Source of the DNA: Kineococcus endophyticus
GTDB taxonomy: Bacteria > Actinomycetota > Actinomycetes > Actinomycetales > Kineococcaceae
Direction: 5' to 3'
Assembly (NCBI RefSeq): GCF_040796495.1
Contig: NZ_JBFNQN010000011.1
Span: 1 to 64,000 of the forward strand
Length of the DNA: 64,000 nt
Shown here piece after piece: positions 45,095-52,960 of the stretch; within the stretch, counting starts at the first letter, position 1; each line of letters begins with the position of its first letter. Under the pieces are notes generated by a model. That model saw nothing but the letters and a program-made list of their open reading frames with translations, was not told the origin of the DNA and did no database searches. Position numbers and translations under genes: made by a program.

Positions 45095-46456
45095 GTGCCC
45101 AGCCCCCGTCGCTACGCCCTGGTGGGCGCCGGCTCCCGCGCGACGATGTACGTGGACGCCCTCGCCGGGCCGCACGCCGGTGACGGCGAGCTCGTCGCCC
45201 TCGCCGACACCAACCCCGGGCGGGCCGCCCTGCACGCCCGCCGGTACGCCGCGGCGGGACGCCCCGCGCCGGAGCTGGTCGACCCCGCGCAGCTGGCGGA
45301 CACCGTGCGCCGGCTCGGGATCGACCGCGTCGTCGTCACCACGCCCGACCACACCCATGCCGACGTCGTCGTCGCGGCCCGCGACGCAGGCGCGGACGCC
45401 GTGGTCGAGAAGCCCCTGACGACGACGCAGGAGGGGGTGCGCCGCATCGCCGAGGCCGTCGAGCGGACGGGCCGCGACGTCCTCGTGACGTTCAACTACC
45501 GGTACGCGCCGCGGAACACCGCGCTGCGGCAGGTCATCGCCGACGGCGGGATCGGGACGGTGACGAGCGTGCACTTCGAGTGGGTGCTCGACACCGCCCA
45601 CGGCGCCGACTACTTCCGCCGCTGGCACCGCCAGAAGGAGAACTCCGGCGGGCTGCTCGTGCACAAGAGCTCCCACCACTTCGACCTCGTCAACTGGTGG
45701 ACCCAGGGGGTGCCCGGGCGCGTGTTCGCCAGCGGCGGCCTGCGGTTCTACGGCGCGGCGAACGCCGCCGCGCGCGGGGTCGGTCCCCGCCCCGAGCGGG
45801 GGACGTCGCAGGCCGGACGCGCCGACGCCTTCTCCCTCGACCTGGCCGCCGACCCGAAGCTGCGCGAGCTGTACCTCGAGAACGAGCAGCACGACGGCTA
45901 CCTGCGCGACCGCGACGTCTTCGACGAGGGCATCACCATCGAGGACAACCTCGCCCTCGTGGTGGACTCCGCCGTGCCGGGCGGCACGGCGACCCTGTCG
46001 TACGCCCTCAACGCGCACTCGCCGTGGGAGGGCTACGTCGTCGCGGTGAACGGCACCCGCGGCCGCGCGGAGCTGACCGTCGTCGAGCGGGGGGAGGTGC
46101 CCCTGGCCGAGGGCCGCCGGCAGGTCGACCCGAGCATGCACCCCGAGGACGTCGAGGCCGGGACGGGGGTGCGGCCGGTCTCCGAGCGGCTCCTCGTGCA
46201 GCGGCACTTCGAGGCGGCGCACGAGGTGCCGATCCCGGTGGGGGAGGGCGGCCACGGCGGCGGCGACGCCCTCCTGCTGCGCGACGTGTTCGCCGGGCCC
46301 GTACCGGACCCGTTGCACCGCACCGCTTCCTGGCGCGACGGGGTGCGCTCGGTCGTCGTCGGGATCGCCGCCAACCGCTCGCTGGAGACGGGGCAGGCCG
46401 TGCGCGTCGACGACCTCGACCTCGGCCCCGCCGCCGCGGCCCTCGCTCGCCCCTGA
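45095..46456 (+). CDS. Gfo/Idh/MocA family NAD(P)-dependent oxidoreductase
   Basis: The 453-residue cytoplasmic enzyme has an N-terminal Rossmann domain (YALVGAGSRATMYVDALAG), the signature EKPLTTTQEG with its catalytic Lys, FNYRYAPRNTALRQVI, and a C-terminal substrate domain with GGLLVHKSSHHFDLVNWW. The His pair is typical of sugar dehydrogenases of the group. It probably acts on a sugar or inositol derivative; the substrate is not evident. GTG 45095 has GAGGAGGA 5 nt upstream. A LacI-like operator supports sugar-responsive control. Confidence 0.88.
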   Translation: MPSPRRYALVGAGSRATMYVDALAGPHAGDGELVALADTNPGRAALHARRYAAAGRPAPELVDPAQLADTVRRLGIDRVVVTTPDHTHADVVVAARDAGADAVVEKPLTTTQEGVRRIAEAVERTGRDVLVTFNYRYAPRNTALRQVIADGGIGTVTSVHFEWVLDTAHGADYFRRWHRQKENSGGLLVHKSSHHFDLVNWWTQGVPGRVFASGGLRFYGAANAAARGVGPRPERGTSQAGRADAFSLDLAADPKLRELYLENEQHDGYLRDRDVFDEGITIEDNLALVVDSAVPGGTATLSYALNAHSPWEGYVVAVNGTRGRAELTVVERGEVPLAEGRRQVDPSMHPEDVEAGTGVRPVSERLLVQRHFEAAHEVPIPVGEGGHGGGDALLLRDVFAGPVPDPLHRTASWRDGVRSVVVGIAANRSLETGQAVRVDDLDLGPAAAALARP

Positions 46457-46476
46457 CCCCACGCGGATGAGGGGGG

Positions 46477-47523
46477 TCAGCGGGAGGGGACGACCACGGC
46501 GCGGCCGGTGAGGGTGCCGGCGTGCAGCCGCTCGTACGCCTGCGGCGCCTCCTCGAGGGAGAACGTCTCGGTGTGCACGTCGAGGACGCCCTGGTGGGCG
46601 AGCTCGACGAGCTCGATCAGCTCGCTGCGCGAACCCCAGTAGGGCACCGCGACCGACGCCTCGTAGGCCTGCCGGAAGAACCCGACCTGCGCGGCCGCCG
46701 GCCGGGAGGAGATGCCGACGATCGTGACGTCGGACTCGACGTCGGCGAGCGCCATCGCGGTGTCGATGGTCGGCTGCGCGCCGACGAAGTCCAGGACGAG
46801 CTGGGCGCCGCGGCCGCCGAGCAGCGCGCGGACGTTCCGGGCGGCGTCGGCGTCGGACAGCACGACGTCGTGGGCGCCGACCGAGGAGGCGAACGCCAGC
46901 TTCTCCTCGCTGACGTCGAGGGCGACGACGCGGGCGGGGGACAGCACCCGCAGCAGCTGGATCGCGACGTGCCCGAGGCCGCCGGCCCCGATGACGACGG
47001 CCGTGGAGCCGGCCCGCAGCTTCGGCAGCGACCGCTTGACCGCGTGGTACGGCGTGAGGCCGGCGTCGGTGAGGGGGACGGTGGCGACGGGGTCGAGGTC
47101 GCCGATCGGCACGAGGTGGCGCGGGGAGTCGACGAGCATGAACTCCGCGAGGGCGCCCGGGGCGCCCAGACCGGGCGGGGCGATGCCGAGGTCGGCGGCG
47201 CGCGGGCAGTAGTTCTCCTTGCCCTGGGCGCACTGGTGGCACGTCCCGCAGCCCCACGGGCCGTAGACGACGACGTTCGTGCCGACCTCGACGCCCTCGG
47301 CGCCGGGGCCGAGCTCGACGACCCGGCCGGCCCCCTCGTGGCCGAGGGTGAGCGGCAGGCCGTAGGTGTACTGGTCCTCGGGCAGGCCCATGACGAAGTC
47401 GTCGGAGTGGCAGATCCCGGCGGCGGTCACCTCGAGCAGGACCTGACCGGGCCCGGGCGTCGGCTTCTCGACCTCGACGACCTCGGGGGCCGCTCCGATC
47501 CGGCGGTACTGGACTGCGCGCAC
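46477..47523 (-). CDS. Zinc-dependent alcohol dehydrogenase (MDR superfamily)
   Basis: The 348-residue enzyme has the catalytic-zinc residues AGICHSDD and GHEGAG, and the structural zinc site CGTCHQCAQGKENYC. The nucleotide-binding fold is AVVIGAGGLGHVAIQLL, followed by VVALDVSEEKLAFA, where the Asp indicates NAD. It oxidises or reduces small alcohols or aldehydes; the substrate is unknown. GTG 47523 has GAGGAGAGGAA about 7 nt upstream. The gene is convergent with the Gfo/Idh gene and is preceded by the PilB-like gene cluster on the same strand. Confidence 0.93.
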   Translation of the reverse strand: MRAVQYRRIGAAPEVVEVEKPTPGPGQVLLEVTAAGICHSDDFVMGLPEDQYTYGLPLTLGHEGAGRVVELGPGAEGVEVGTNVVVYGPWGCGTCHQCAQGKENYCPRAADLGIAPPGLGAPGALAEFMLVDSPRHLVPIGDLDPVATVPLTDAGLTPYHAVKRSLPKLRAGSTAVVIGAGGLGHVAIQLLRVLSPARVVALDVSEEKLAFASSVGAHDVVLSDADAARNVRALLGGRGAQLVLDFVGAQPTIDTAMALADVESDVTIVGISSRPAAAQVGFFRQAYEASVAVPYWGSRSELIELVELAHQGVLDVHTETFSLEEAPQAYERLHAGTLTGRAVVVPSR

Positions 47524-47588
47524 GACGGCGTTCCTCTCCTCGACGGCTGGTCCGTCGAGGCTACGCCCGTCAATCCGACAGTCGTCGG

Positions 47589-49352
47589 TCAGCCTGCCGT
47601 GACGCGGATGACCTCCTCGAAGGTCGTCTCGCCGCGCATGGCCTTGGCCAGCGCGGACTGGCGCAGGTTCTTCATGCCAATGCGCTCGGCCTCGGCCAGC
47701 AGCGCCGACTCCGTCGCGTCGTGCATGAGGACCTTGCGCATGCTCGGGGTGACGTCGAGGACCTCGTAGACCGCGGTCCGGCCGCGGTAGCCGGTCCCGC
47801 CGCACTCCGGGCAGCCGGTGCCCTTCAGCGGCGTCGCGTCGAGGATGTCCTCGATCGTGAGGTCGAGCAGCGCCAGGGTGTTCTCGTCCGGGATGTACCC
47901 GTCGGCGCACGAGTCGCAGGGTTTGCGGACGAGGCGCTGGGCGATCGCGGCCGTCAGCGAGCTGGCGACGAGGAACGGCGCCGCGCCCATGTCGACCAGA
48001 CGCGTCAGGGCGCCGACGGCCGAGTTCGTGTGCAGGGTCGTCAGCACGAGGTGACCGGTCATCGACGCCTTGAGCGCCAGCTCGGCCGTCTCGGTGTCGC
48101 GGACCTCACCGATGAGGACGATGTCGGGGTCCTGGCGCAGGACCGAGCGCAGGCCGGCGGAGAACGTCATGCCGACCTTGGCGTGCACCTGGACCTGGGT
48201 GATCCCGGGCAGCTGGACCTCGACGGGGTCCTCGAGGGTGATGATGTTCTTCTCCGGCGACATCGTCGCGTGGATGGCCGCGTAGAGGGTGTTCGTCTTC
48301 CCGGACCCGGTGGGGCCGGTGATGAGGACCAGACCCTGCGGCACGCTGAGGGCCTTCTCGAAGATCTCGAGCTGCTCGGGTTCGAACCCGAGGGAGGGCA
48401 GCGAGGGGACGTCGTCGCCGCGCGTCAGCAGGCGGATGACGATCTTCTCTCCGTGCAGCGCCGGCAGCGTCGAGACACGGCAGTCGATCGCGGACCCGTC
48501 GACCATGACGCGGGTGCGGCCGTCCTGGGGGATGCGGCGCTCGGAGATGTCCAGGCCGGAGATGATCTTGATGCGGCTGATGACGCTCGGCGCGACCCGC
48601 TTGGGGGCGCTCATGACGTCGCGCAGCAGGCCGTCGACGCGGAACCTCACGCGCAGCTGGTCGCGCTGGGACTCCAGGTGGATGTCGGAGCAGCGCAGCC
48701 GGACGGCGTCGGACAGGATCCGGTTGACGAGCTTGACGATGGGGGCGTCGTCGTCGACCGAGCCGTTGAGCGCGGCGAGCGGGTCCTCGTCCTCGTCGTC
48801 GGTGGCGTCCTCGACCATCCGCGAGACCTGCGAGGTGTCCTCGGTGAGGGACCACGCGCGGGCGAGGTGGTCGCGGATCTGGGAGTCCATCGCGACGACG
48901 ACGTGCAGCTCGGGGGTGCGCGTGTAGAGCTTCACGTCGTCCAGGGCGAGGACGTTCGTGGGGTCGGCGGCCGCGACGAGCAGGTACTCCGGCGTCTTGT
49001 CCAGGACGAGGACGCGGCAGCGCTCGGCGACGGCGCGCGGCAGGATCCGCACGACGTCGGGGGCGAGGTTGATGCGCGAGAGGTCGACGTGCTCGAGGTT
49101 CAGCAGCTCGGCGAGGCACTGGGCCAGCTCGGCCTCGGAGACCATGCCGAGCTCGACGAGGATCTGCCCCAGGCGCCGGCGCGGGCCCTCGACGTTGCGC
49201 TGCTCGGCGAGCGCCACCTCGAGGTCCTCGGGGACCAGCAGGCCCTTCTCGACGAGGACGTCGCCCAGGCGCTTGCGGACCTGGTTGCCACCCTGCTCGG
49301 GGACCTGGCCCGTGGCGGGGCCCGCTCCGGGGCCGTCGTCGAGAGTCGTCAC
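47589..49352 (-). CDS. GspE/PilB-family secretion or type IV pilus assembly ATPase
   Basis: The 587-residue protein has MshEN-type N-domains (about 28-165, KRLGDVLVEKGLLVPEDLEV), an acidic linker and the ATPase core: Walker A GPTGSGKT (346-353), RQDPDIVLIGEVRDTETAEL as Asp/His and Walker B regions, and LVLTTLHTNSAVGA. A zinc-binding tetracysteine (CDSC...CPEC) is in the C-terminal part. It powers pilin extension or type II secretion. No pilC, pilT or pilin genes are nearby, so it is either an orphan or works with genes elsewhere. The start overlaps the upstream DUF1003 gene by ATGA. Confidence 0.93.
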   Translation of the reverse strand: MTTLDDGPGAGPATGQVPEQGGNQVRKRLGDVLVEKGLLVPEDLEVALAEQRNVEGPRRRLGQILVELGMVSEAELAQCLAELLNLEHVDLSRINLAPDVVRILPRAVAERCRVLVLDKTPEYLLVAAADPTNVLALDDVKLYTRTPELHVVVAMDSQIRDHLARAWSLTEDTSQVSRMVEDATDDEDEDPLAALNGSVDDDAPIVKLVNRILSDAVRLRCSDIHLESQRDQLRVRFRVDGLLRDVMSAPKRVAPSVISRIKIISGLDISERRIPQDGRTRVMVDGSAIDCRVSTLPALHGEKIVIRLLTRGDDVPSLPSLGFEPEQLEIFEKALSVPQGLVLITGPTGSGKTNTLYAAIHATMSPEKNIITLEDPVEVQLPGITQVQVHAKVGMTFSAGLRSVLRQDPDIVLIGEVRDTETAELALKASMTGHLVLTTLHTNSAVGALTRLVDMGAAPFLVASSLTAAIAQRLVRKPCDSCADGYIPDENTLALLDLTIEDILDATPLKGTGCPECGGTGYRGRTAVYEVLDVTPSMRKVLMHDATESALLAEAERIGMKNLRQSALAKAMRGETTFEEVIRVTAG

Positions 49353-50005
49353 CCGTCAGGTGTCGGCACCTCACGCTCCGAACCTGAGTCCGGCTCCGCC
49401 ACGCGGGTGGGCGCACCCGGCTCGGTCACCCGCTTGCGCTTCTTGCCGCCCTTGCGCTTGGCGTCGCGTGACGGCGACGCCGAGACGGTGACGCCCTCCT
49501 CGGCGAGCTCCTCGAGGATCGAGCGCAGCTCCGAGCGGACGAAGTCGCGCGTGGCGACGTCGCGCAGCGCGATGCGCAGGGCCGCGACCTCGCGGGTGAG
49601 GTACTCGGTGTCGGCCAGCGCCCGTTCGTCGCGTGAGCGGTCCTGCTCGTTGAGGACGCGGTCGCGGTCGTCCTGCCGGTTCTGCGCGAGCAGGATGAGG
49701 GGAGCCGCGTACGACGCCTGCAGCGACAGGATGAGCGTGAGCAGGGTGTAGTTCAGGGCCCGCGGGTCGAACTGCACGCTCTTGGGGGCGAAGGTGTTCC
49801 ACGCCAGCCACACGGCGACGAACACCGTCATGTAGACGAGGAAGCGGCCCGTGCCCATGAAGCGGGCGAAGCCCTCGGAGGCGCGGCCGAACGCGTCGGG
49901 GTCGAACTGCGGACGCGCCAGCCAGGGGCGCCGGCTCTCGCGGGGGGTGTCGAGGGACACCGCCTCGCGGCGCTGGCCGCGGCGGTTCTCGCGGGCTTCA
50001 GGCAC
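49349..50005 (-). CDS. DUF1003 membrane protein
   Basis: The 218-residue protein has a basic N-terminus, two transmembrane helices (FLVYMTVFVAVWLAWNTFAP and LNYTLLTLILSLQASYAAPLI) and the DUF1003 signature ILLAQNRQDDRDRVLNEQDR. A coiled-coil region and a Lys/Arg-rich tail follow. The family's function is unknown. It overlaps the PilB-like gene (ATGA) downstream and the MgtE-like gene upstream (8 nt), so all three are probably one operon. Confidence 0.93.
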   Translation of the reverse strand: MPEARENRRGQRREAVSLDTPRESRRPWLARPQFDPDAFGRASEGFARFMGTGRFLVYMTVFVAVWLAWNTFAPKSVQFDPRALNYTLLTLILSLQASYAAPLILLAQNRQDDRDRVLNEQDRSRDERALADTEYLTREVAALRIALRDVATRDFVRSELRSILEELAEEGVTVSASPSRDAKRKGGKKRKRVTEPGAPTRVAEPDSGSEREVPTPDG

Positions 50006-51305
50006 GGGTGCTCTCCTGTCCGGTCGGCCCTTCGAAGACCTCCTCCTCCGCGTCGCGCCAGTCCTCCGGCAGCAGGTGGTCCAGGACGTCGTCGGCGGTC
50101 ACGGCCCCCAGCAGGTGGCCGTCCTCGTCGACCACGGGCAGCGAGACGAGGTTGTACGCCGCCAGCTGGCGCGTCACCGCCTGCAGCGTCTCCTCCGGGG
50201 CGAGGGGGTCGATGTCGTTGTCCAGCAGCTGACCCAGCGGTGTCTGCGGCGGTTCGCGCAGCAGCCGCTGCAGGTGCGCGGTGCCGAGGTAGCGCCCCGT
50301 GGGCGTCTCCAGCGGCGGCCGGCAGACGTAGACGGCGGTGGCGAGCGGGACGTTCAGCTCGGTGCGCCGCACGTGGGCCAGTGCCTCTGCGACGGTGTCG
50401 TCGGGGGCCAGGACGACGGGGTCGGTCGTCATGAGACCACCGGCGGTGTAGTCGTCGTAGGCCAGGAGGCGGCGGACCGGGTCGGCGTCCTCGGGGTCCA
50501 TGAGGGCCATGAGCCGCTCGGCCTGCTCCGAAGGCAGCTCCGACAGCAGGTCGGCCGCGTCGTCGGGCTGCATCTCCTCCAGGACGTGCGCGGCGCGGTC
50601 GCCCTCCAGGCCCGAGAGGATCTCGATCTGGTCGTCCTCGGGCAGCTCCTCGAGGACGTCGGCGAGCCGCTCGTCGTCGAGGGCCGCGGCGACCTCCCGT
50701 CGGCGCTTGGGCGTCAGCTCGTGGATCACCTCGGCCAGGTCGGTCGCCTTGAGCTCCTCGAAGGCCGCGAGCAGGTTCGTCGCCCCCTGGTCCAGGTCGG
50801 GGGAGGCCAGCCCGATGACGCCGCCGAGGACGCCCTCGACCGGGATGGTCATGGTCTCCCCGCGCCGCCGGAGCCGGCCGGACAGCCCGCGCGGGTTCGT
50901 CCCGCGACGCACGAACAGCCGGGTGAGGTGCCAGTCGCGGGCGCGGACGGCGTCCAGTCCCAGGTCCTCGATCGTGGCCTCCCCGCTGCCGTCGGCGAGC
51001 TGGACCGTGCGGTCGAGGAGCTCTGCGAGCAGCAGCGTCTCGGCGCCGCGCTGCTCGAAGCGGCGCATGTTCACCAGGCCCGTCGTGATGACCTGACCGG
51101 CGTCGATGGACGTCACGCGGGTCATGGGGACGAAGACGCGGCGGCGACCGGGGACCTCGACGACCAGACCGATGACGCGCACCGGTCCGCGCGGTCGCAG
51201 CATCCCCACGACGTCGCGGACCCGGCCGACCTGGTCGCCCTGGGGGTCGAAGACCGACGTGCCCGCCAGGCGGGCGGCGAAGACACGCGTGGTGGGTCCG
51301 GTCAC
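49998..51305 (-). CDS. MgtE N-domain/CBS protein lacking the transport channel
   Basis: The 435-residue protein has a PRC-barrel-like N-terminus (about 1-130), an MgtE_N superhelical domain (about 180-275, DVLEELPEDDQIEILSGLEG) and two CBS domains (about 280-420, MTTDPVVLAPDDTVAEALAH, LPVVDEDGHLLGAVTADDVL). The five-helix membrane channel of true MgtE magnesium transporters is missing, so it is soluble and probably senses Mg2+ or nucleotides. GTG 51305 has TAGATT 7 nt upstream. The mycobacterial homologue is Rv1232c, from memory. Confidence 0.88.
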   Translation of the reverse strand: MTGPTTRVFAARLAGTSVFDPQGDQVGRVRDVVGMLRPRGPVRVIGLVVEVPGRRRVFVPMTRVTSIDAGQVITTGLVNMRRFEQRGAETLLLAELLDRTVQLADGSGEATIEDLGLDAVRARDWHLTRLFVRRGTNPRGLSGRLRRRGETMTIPVEGVLGGVIGLASPDLDQGATNLLAAFEELKATDLAEVIHELTPKRRREVAAALDDERLADVLEELPEDDQIEILSGLEGDRAAHVLEEMQPDDAADLLSELPSEQAERLMALMDPEDADPVRRLLAYDDYTAGGLMTTDPVVLAPDDTVAEALAHVRRTELNVPLATAVYVCRPPLETPTGRYLGTAHLQRLLREPPQTPLGQLLDNDIDPLAPEETLQAVTRQLAAYNLVSLPVVDEDGHLLGAVTADDVLDHLLPEDWRDAEEEVFEGPTGQESTRA

Positions 51306-51312
51306 ACGTTCC

Positions 51313-51318
51313 AATCTA
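51313..51318 (-). promoter_or_regulatory. Putative -10 box of a leaderless transcript for the MgtE-N/CBS gene
   Basis: TAGATT on the minus strand lies 7 nt before the GTG at 51305. Confidence 0.5.
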
Positions 51319-51357
51319 GGGGTTGACTTCCAGCTCGCGGTGCGCGACGTGCGCTCC

Positions 51358-51363
51358 TACCGT
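51358..51363 (+). promoter_or_regulatory. Putative -10 box of a leaderless dps transcript
   Basis: TACCGT ends 6 nt before the dps ATG at 51370 in the divergent space shared with the MgtE-N gene. Confidence 0.5.
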
Positions 51364-51369
51364 GACGGC

Positions 51370-51972
51370 ATGGCCAAGGAGAGCAAGAAGATGAAGTCCG
51401 AGGGCACCCCGCTCTACACGATCCCCGGGCTGACGACGGAGCAGGGCGCCGAGATCGCAGCGCTCCTGCAGGACCGCCTCAACGCCCTGACCGACCTGCA
51501 CCTGACGCTGAAGCACGTCCACTGGAACGTCGTGGGCCCGCACTTCGTGGCGGTCCACGAGATGCTCGACCCGCAGGTCGACGCCGTCCGCGAGATGGCC
51601 GACACGACCGCCGAGCGCATCGCCACCCTGGGCCTGTCGCCCGTCGGCACCCCGGGCGCGCTCGTCGCCGACCGCGGCTGGGACGACTACTCCATCGGTC
51701 GCGCGGGCGCCATCGAGCACCTGGGTGCGCTCGACCTCGTCTACAGCGGCGTCATCGAGGACCACCGCAAGGCCATCGAGGCCACGGACGACCTCGACCT
51801 CGTCACGCAGGACATGCTCATCGCGCAGGCCGGCCAGCTCGAGCAGTTCCACTGGTTCGTCCGCGCCCACCTCGAGACCACCGGTGGTCAGCTCACCACC
51901 GCCGGTGCCAGCACCGAGGTCGAGGCCACGCGGCAGGCGGGACGCGCGGGCGTCAAGCGCAAGTCCGCCTGA
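51370..51972 (+). CDS. dps: DNA-protecting ferritin-like protein Dps
   Basis: Dps forms a 12-mer that oxidises and stores iron and covers DNA during stress. The 200-residue protein has the ferroxidase residues in KHVHWNVVGPHFVAVHEMLD and the downstream D...E helix (VDAVREMADTTAERIATLG). Lys-rich N- and C-terminal tails (KESKKMK; VKRKSA) fit DNA binding. ATG 51370 was chosen for the upstream -10 box and the family's usual start. The product is cytoplasmic. Confidence 0.94.
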   Translation: MAKESKKMKSEGTPLYTIPGLTTEQGAEIAALLQDRLNALTDLHLTLKHVHWNVVGPHFVAVHEMLDPQVDAVREMADTTAERIATLGLSPVGTPGALVADRGWDDYSIGRAGAIEHLGALDLVYSGVIEDHRKAIEATDDLDLVTQDMLIAQAGQLEQFHWFVRAHLETTGGQLTTAGASTEVEATRQAGRAGVKRKSA

Positions 51973-51975
51973 GCA

Positions 51976-51988
51976 CTCCCTGGGAGTA
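51976..51988 (+). terminator. Short palindrome after dps
   Basis: ACTCCCTGGGAGT forms a 5-bp stem 4 bp after the dps stop. This is a weak terminator candidate. Confidence 0.35.
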
Positions 51989-52111
51989 CGGTCCCGGCGG
52001 GCACTGAGCGTGGTCCCGCGGCGTTGACCAGGACGACGGCGGCCCCGCCAGGGGCGCGTCGCCGATCCTGCGCCGACGTCGCGGGACGGGTCGAGAAGGT
52101 GAGGAAGTCTG

Positions 52112-52897
52112 ATGTCGAACCTCGGGCCCATGGGTGGTCCGCGCCGGATCACCACGCCGACGCCCCCCTCGGGCGAGACGATCGGCCGCTACGGGACCTA
52201 CTCCGAGGCGCAGCGCGCGGTGGACTTCCTCTCCGACGAGCACTTCCCGGTGCAGAACGTGACGATCGTCGGCACCGGGCTGCAGATGGTCGAGCGGGTC
52301 ACGGGGCGGCTGACCTACGGTCGCGCAGCGGGCGCGGGGGCCGCCTCCGGAGCTTGGTTCGGTCTGCTCATCGGGCTCATGCTGTCGGTGTTCGGTCCCG
52401 GCGGCAGCGGGGCGCTCCTGACGGGCATCCTCGTCGGTGCCGGGTTCGGGATGCTCTTCGGCGTCATCTCCTACGCCCTCACCGGCGGGCGCCGCGACTT
52501 CACGTCGTCCTCGCAGATCGTCGCATCGGAGTACACCGTCCTGTGCCTGCCGCAGCTGGCCGGTCAGGCCCGGGAGGTGCTCTCGCGCCTGCCCAACGGG
52601 CTCGGCCGCGACAGCGGGTCGCCGTCGGGCCAATCCCCGTGGGGTGCGCCCGACGCGTCGCAGCGACCGTGGGGTCCGCCGCCCGGCGGCACCCAGCCGT
52701 ACATGCCGCCGCCGCAGCCCGGCTCGGCTCCGGCGACGCAACCGCCACCCCCGCCGTCGTTCGAGAAGGCACCCGAGCCCGAGCCGGTGCACGACCTCTC
52801 GGGTCCGACGTACGCCGAGAAGATGGAGGAGGCACGCCGTCAGCGGCGCGCTGCCGAGGCGAGAGCGCGCGAGGAGCAGGACCGCTCCGAGCGCTGA
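52112..52897 (+). CDS. General-stress-type membrane protein (YflT/GSP17M-like domain)
   Basis: The 261-residue protein has an N-terminal domain resembling the general stress protein 17M fold (TIGRYGTYSEAQRAVDFLSD, VTIVGTGLQMVERVTGRLTY), two or three membrane helices rich in Gly (AAGAGAASGAWFGLLIGLML) and a long Pro/Ser-rich cytoplasmic tail (about 170-261) ending in a charged helix. Function is unknown; the position after dps fits a stress role. ATG 52112 has GAGGAAG about 6 nt upstream. Confidence 0.8.
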   Translation: MSNLGPMGGPRRITTPTPPSGETIGRYGTYSEAQRAVDFLSDEHFPVQNVTIVGTGLQMVERVTGRLTYGRAAGAGAASGAWFGLLIGLMLSVFGPGGSGALLTGILVGAGFGMLFGVISYALTGGRRDFTSSSQIVASEYTVLCLPQLAGQAREVLSRLPNGLGRDSGSPSGQSPWGAPDASQRPWGPPPGGTQPYMPPPQPGSAPATQPPPPPSFEKAPEPEPVHDLSGPTYAEKMEEARRQRRAAEARAREEQDRSER

Positions 52898-52908
52898 CCG
52901 TCGACCAG

Positions 52909-52945
52909 GGACCGCCGTCCGACGCCTCGCGTCGGGCGGCGGTCC
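52909..52945. terminator. 17-bp hairpin between convergent genes
   Basis: GGACCGCCGTCCGACGC (52909-52925) pairs with GCGTCGGGCGGCGGTCC (52929-52945) with one G-T pair, across CTC. It lies 12 bp after the stress-protein stop and before the aminopeptidase P stop, so it can serve both. Confidence 0.8.
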
Positions 52946-52960
52946 TGTCTCGTCCGGGTG

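Noticed and set aside
49998-51305. Calling this gene a magnesium transporter
   Set aside because: Only the cytoplasmic MgtE-N and CBS domains are present; there are no transmembrane segments, so it cannot form the channel by itself.
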